Shown here one piece after another: positions 5,857 through 6,471 of a stretch of 6,471 bases of DNA (positions are counted from its first letter, which is position 1; each line of letters begins with the position of its first letter). Made by a program: the position numbers and the translations under genes. Below the pieces are notes generated by a model, which saw only the letters and a program-made list of their open reading frames with translations, had not been told where the DNA came from and searched no databases. Origin of the DNA: Acidicaldus organivorans (GTDB taxonomy: Bacteria > Pseudomonadota > Alphaproteobacteria > Acetobacterales > Acetobacteraceae); the NCBI GenBank assembly GCA_000759655.1, contig KN174120.1:4322-10792 (forward strand), given 5' to 3'.

Positions 5857-6471
5857 ATGATCGACGAGACGCACGATCCGGCGCGCGAGTCTTGGGTGGA
5901 TTCCGCGCGGAACCATCCCGAGTTTCCCCTCCAGAATCTGCCGCTCTGTCTCTTCGCGCCGGCGGAGGGGATGTTCCGGCCGGGGGTGGCGATCGGCGAG
6001 GAGATCCTCGATCTCGCCGCCCTCGATGCGCGCGGGGAGCTTTCCGGCGCGGCGGGCGAGGCGCTCGCCCTCCTCTGCCGCGAGGGGTTCAACGCGTTTT
6101 TTGCGGCGGGTAGTGCGGCGCGGCGGGCGCTGCGGCAGGGGCTCTCGGCGCGGCTCGACCGCGCGGCCAAGCCTCTCCCTGGGCTTCTCCACCGCCAGGA
6201 TGCCGTGCGGTTCGCCATTCCGGCGAGCGTCGGCGACTACACCGATTTCTTCGCGGGCATCCATCACGCCACCAATACCGGCCGGCAGTTTCGCCCCGAC
6301 AATCCGCTCCTCCCCAACTACAAGTACATTCCCGTCGCCTATCACGGCCGCGCCTCCTCGATCGTGGTCTCGGGGACGCCCATCCGCCGCCCGCAGGGCC
6401 AGCGCAAGCCGGCCCACGAGCCGGTGCCGAGTTTCGGGCCGAGCCGCAATCTCGATTTCGAGCTCGAACTC
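5857..6471 (+). CDS. fahA: Fumarylacetoacetase (3' end outside the window)
   Basis: This enzyme hydrolyses 4-fumarylacetoacetate to fumarate and acetoacetate, the last step of the homogentisate pathway, with a divalent metal. The first 205 residues are present and the frame is open to the last base; the usual length is about 420, so roughly half is missing. The N-terminal domain contains SWVDSARNHPEFPLQNLPLCLF (from about residue 12). The start of the catalytic domain shows YTDFFAGIHHATNTG, with metal ligand Asp130 and catalytic His137 (human Asp126 and His133). It continues with Arg146 (human Arg142) and the signatures PVAYHGRASS and VVSGTPIRRPQGQ. The last bases encode LDFELEL, giving metal ligands Glu202 and Glu204 (human Glu199 and Glu201). 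The catalytic Glu that pairs with the His and the remaining metal Asp lie beyond the window. ATG 5857 is preferred for its ribosome binding site; ATG 5845 is an alternative adding four residues. Confidence 0.96.
   Translation, partial: MIDETHDPARESWVDSARNHPEFPLQNLPLCLFAPAEGMFRPGVAIGEEILDLAALDARGELSGAAGEALALLCREGFNAFFAAGSAARRALRQGLSARLDRAAKPLPGLLHRQDAVRFAIPASVGDYTDFFAGIHHATNTGRQFRPDNPLLPNYKYIPVAYHGRASSIVVSGTPIRRPQGQRKPAHEPVPSFGPSRNLDFELEL

Larger units (their letters stand above)
1..6471 (+). other. Single putative operon: aromatic-acid uptake, hydroxylation and homogentisate breakdown
   Basis: All seven genes face the same way. Junctions from left to right are gaps of 3, 25 and 8 bases, a 4-base overlap, a 4-base overlap and a gap of 8 bases. 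No hairpin followed by a T-run and no space for a separate promoter is visible between genes. Co-transcription is inferred from this packing and from the shared pathway; the promoter and terminator must lie outside the window. Confidence 0.8.

Noticed and set aside
5797..6417. Open frame of 206 codons on the minus strand opposite fahA
   Set aside because: It is a shadow of fahA, whose catalytic motifs are plain on the + strand.

Overview
The window is a gene-dense, GC-rich stretch with strong G/C preference at third codon positions. All seven genes lie on the + strand, packed end to end. Gene order and protein style suggest a proteobacterium, probably an alphaproteobacterium (an acetic-acid-bacteria or rhodospirillales-like lineage is my guess). 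No ribosomal RNA or other taxonomic marker is present, so this is inference.

Layout: (1) 1-1041, the 3' part of a periplasmic substrate-binding protein of a branched-chain-amino-acid-type ABC transporter, cut by the window start; (2) 1045-1689, maleylacetoacetate isomerase (maiA); (3) 1715-2665, a metallo-beta-lactamase-fold protein with an altered metal site; (4) 2674-4314, an FAD-dependent aromatic monooxygenase; (5) 4311-4541, a 76-residue DUF2783-like protein; (6) 4538-5848, homogentisate 1,2-dioxygenase (hmgA); (7) 5857-6471, the N-terminal part of fumarylacetoacetase (fahA), cut by the window end. The largest gap between genes is 25 bases and two junctions are 4-base ATGA overlaps, so the block reads as one operon. 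I see no internal promoter, terminator, RNA gene, mobile element or repeat array.

The genes form the central homogentisate pathway: HmgA opens the ring of homogentisate to maleylacetoacetate, MaiA isomerises this to fumarylacetoacetate, and FahA splits that into fumarate and acetoacetate. The large flavoprotein followed directly by a tiny protein and then hmgA resembles the two-component 3-hydroxyphenylacetate 6-hydroxylase (MhaA/MhaB) described in Pseudomonas putida, which makes homogentisate. The window may therefore encode uptake of an aromatic acid, its hydroxylation to homogentisate, and complete breakdown to central metabolites. No hpd (the tyrosine route) and no regulator is visible here.

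The least explained member is the MBL-fold protein. Its usual HxHxDH motif reads HYHAVR and the usual late His reads Arg, so every ligand specific to metal site 2 appears lost while site 1 is kept.
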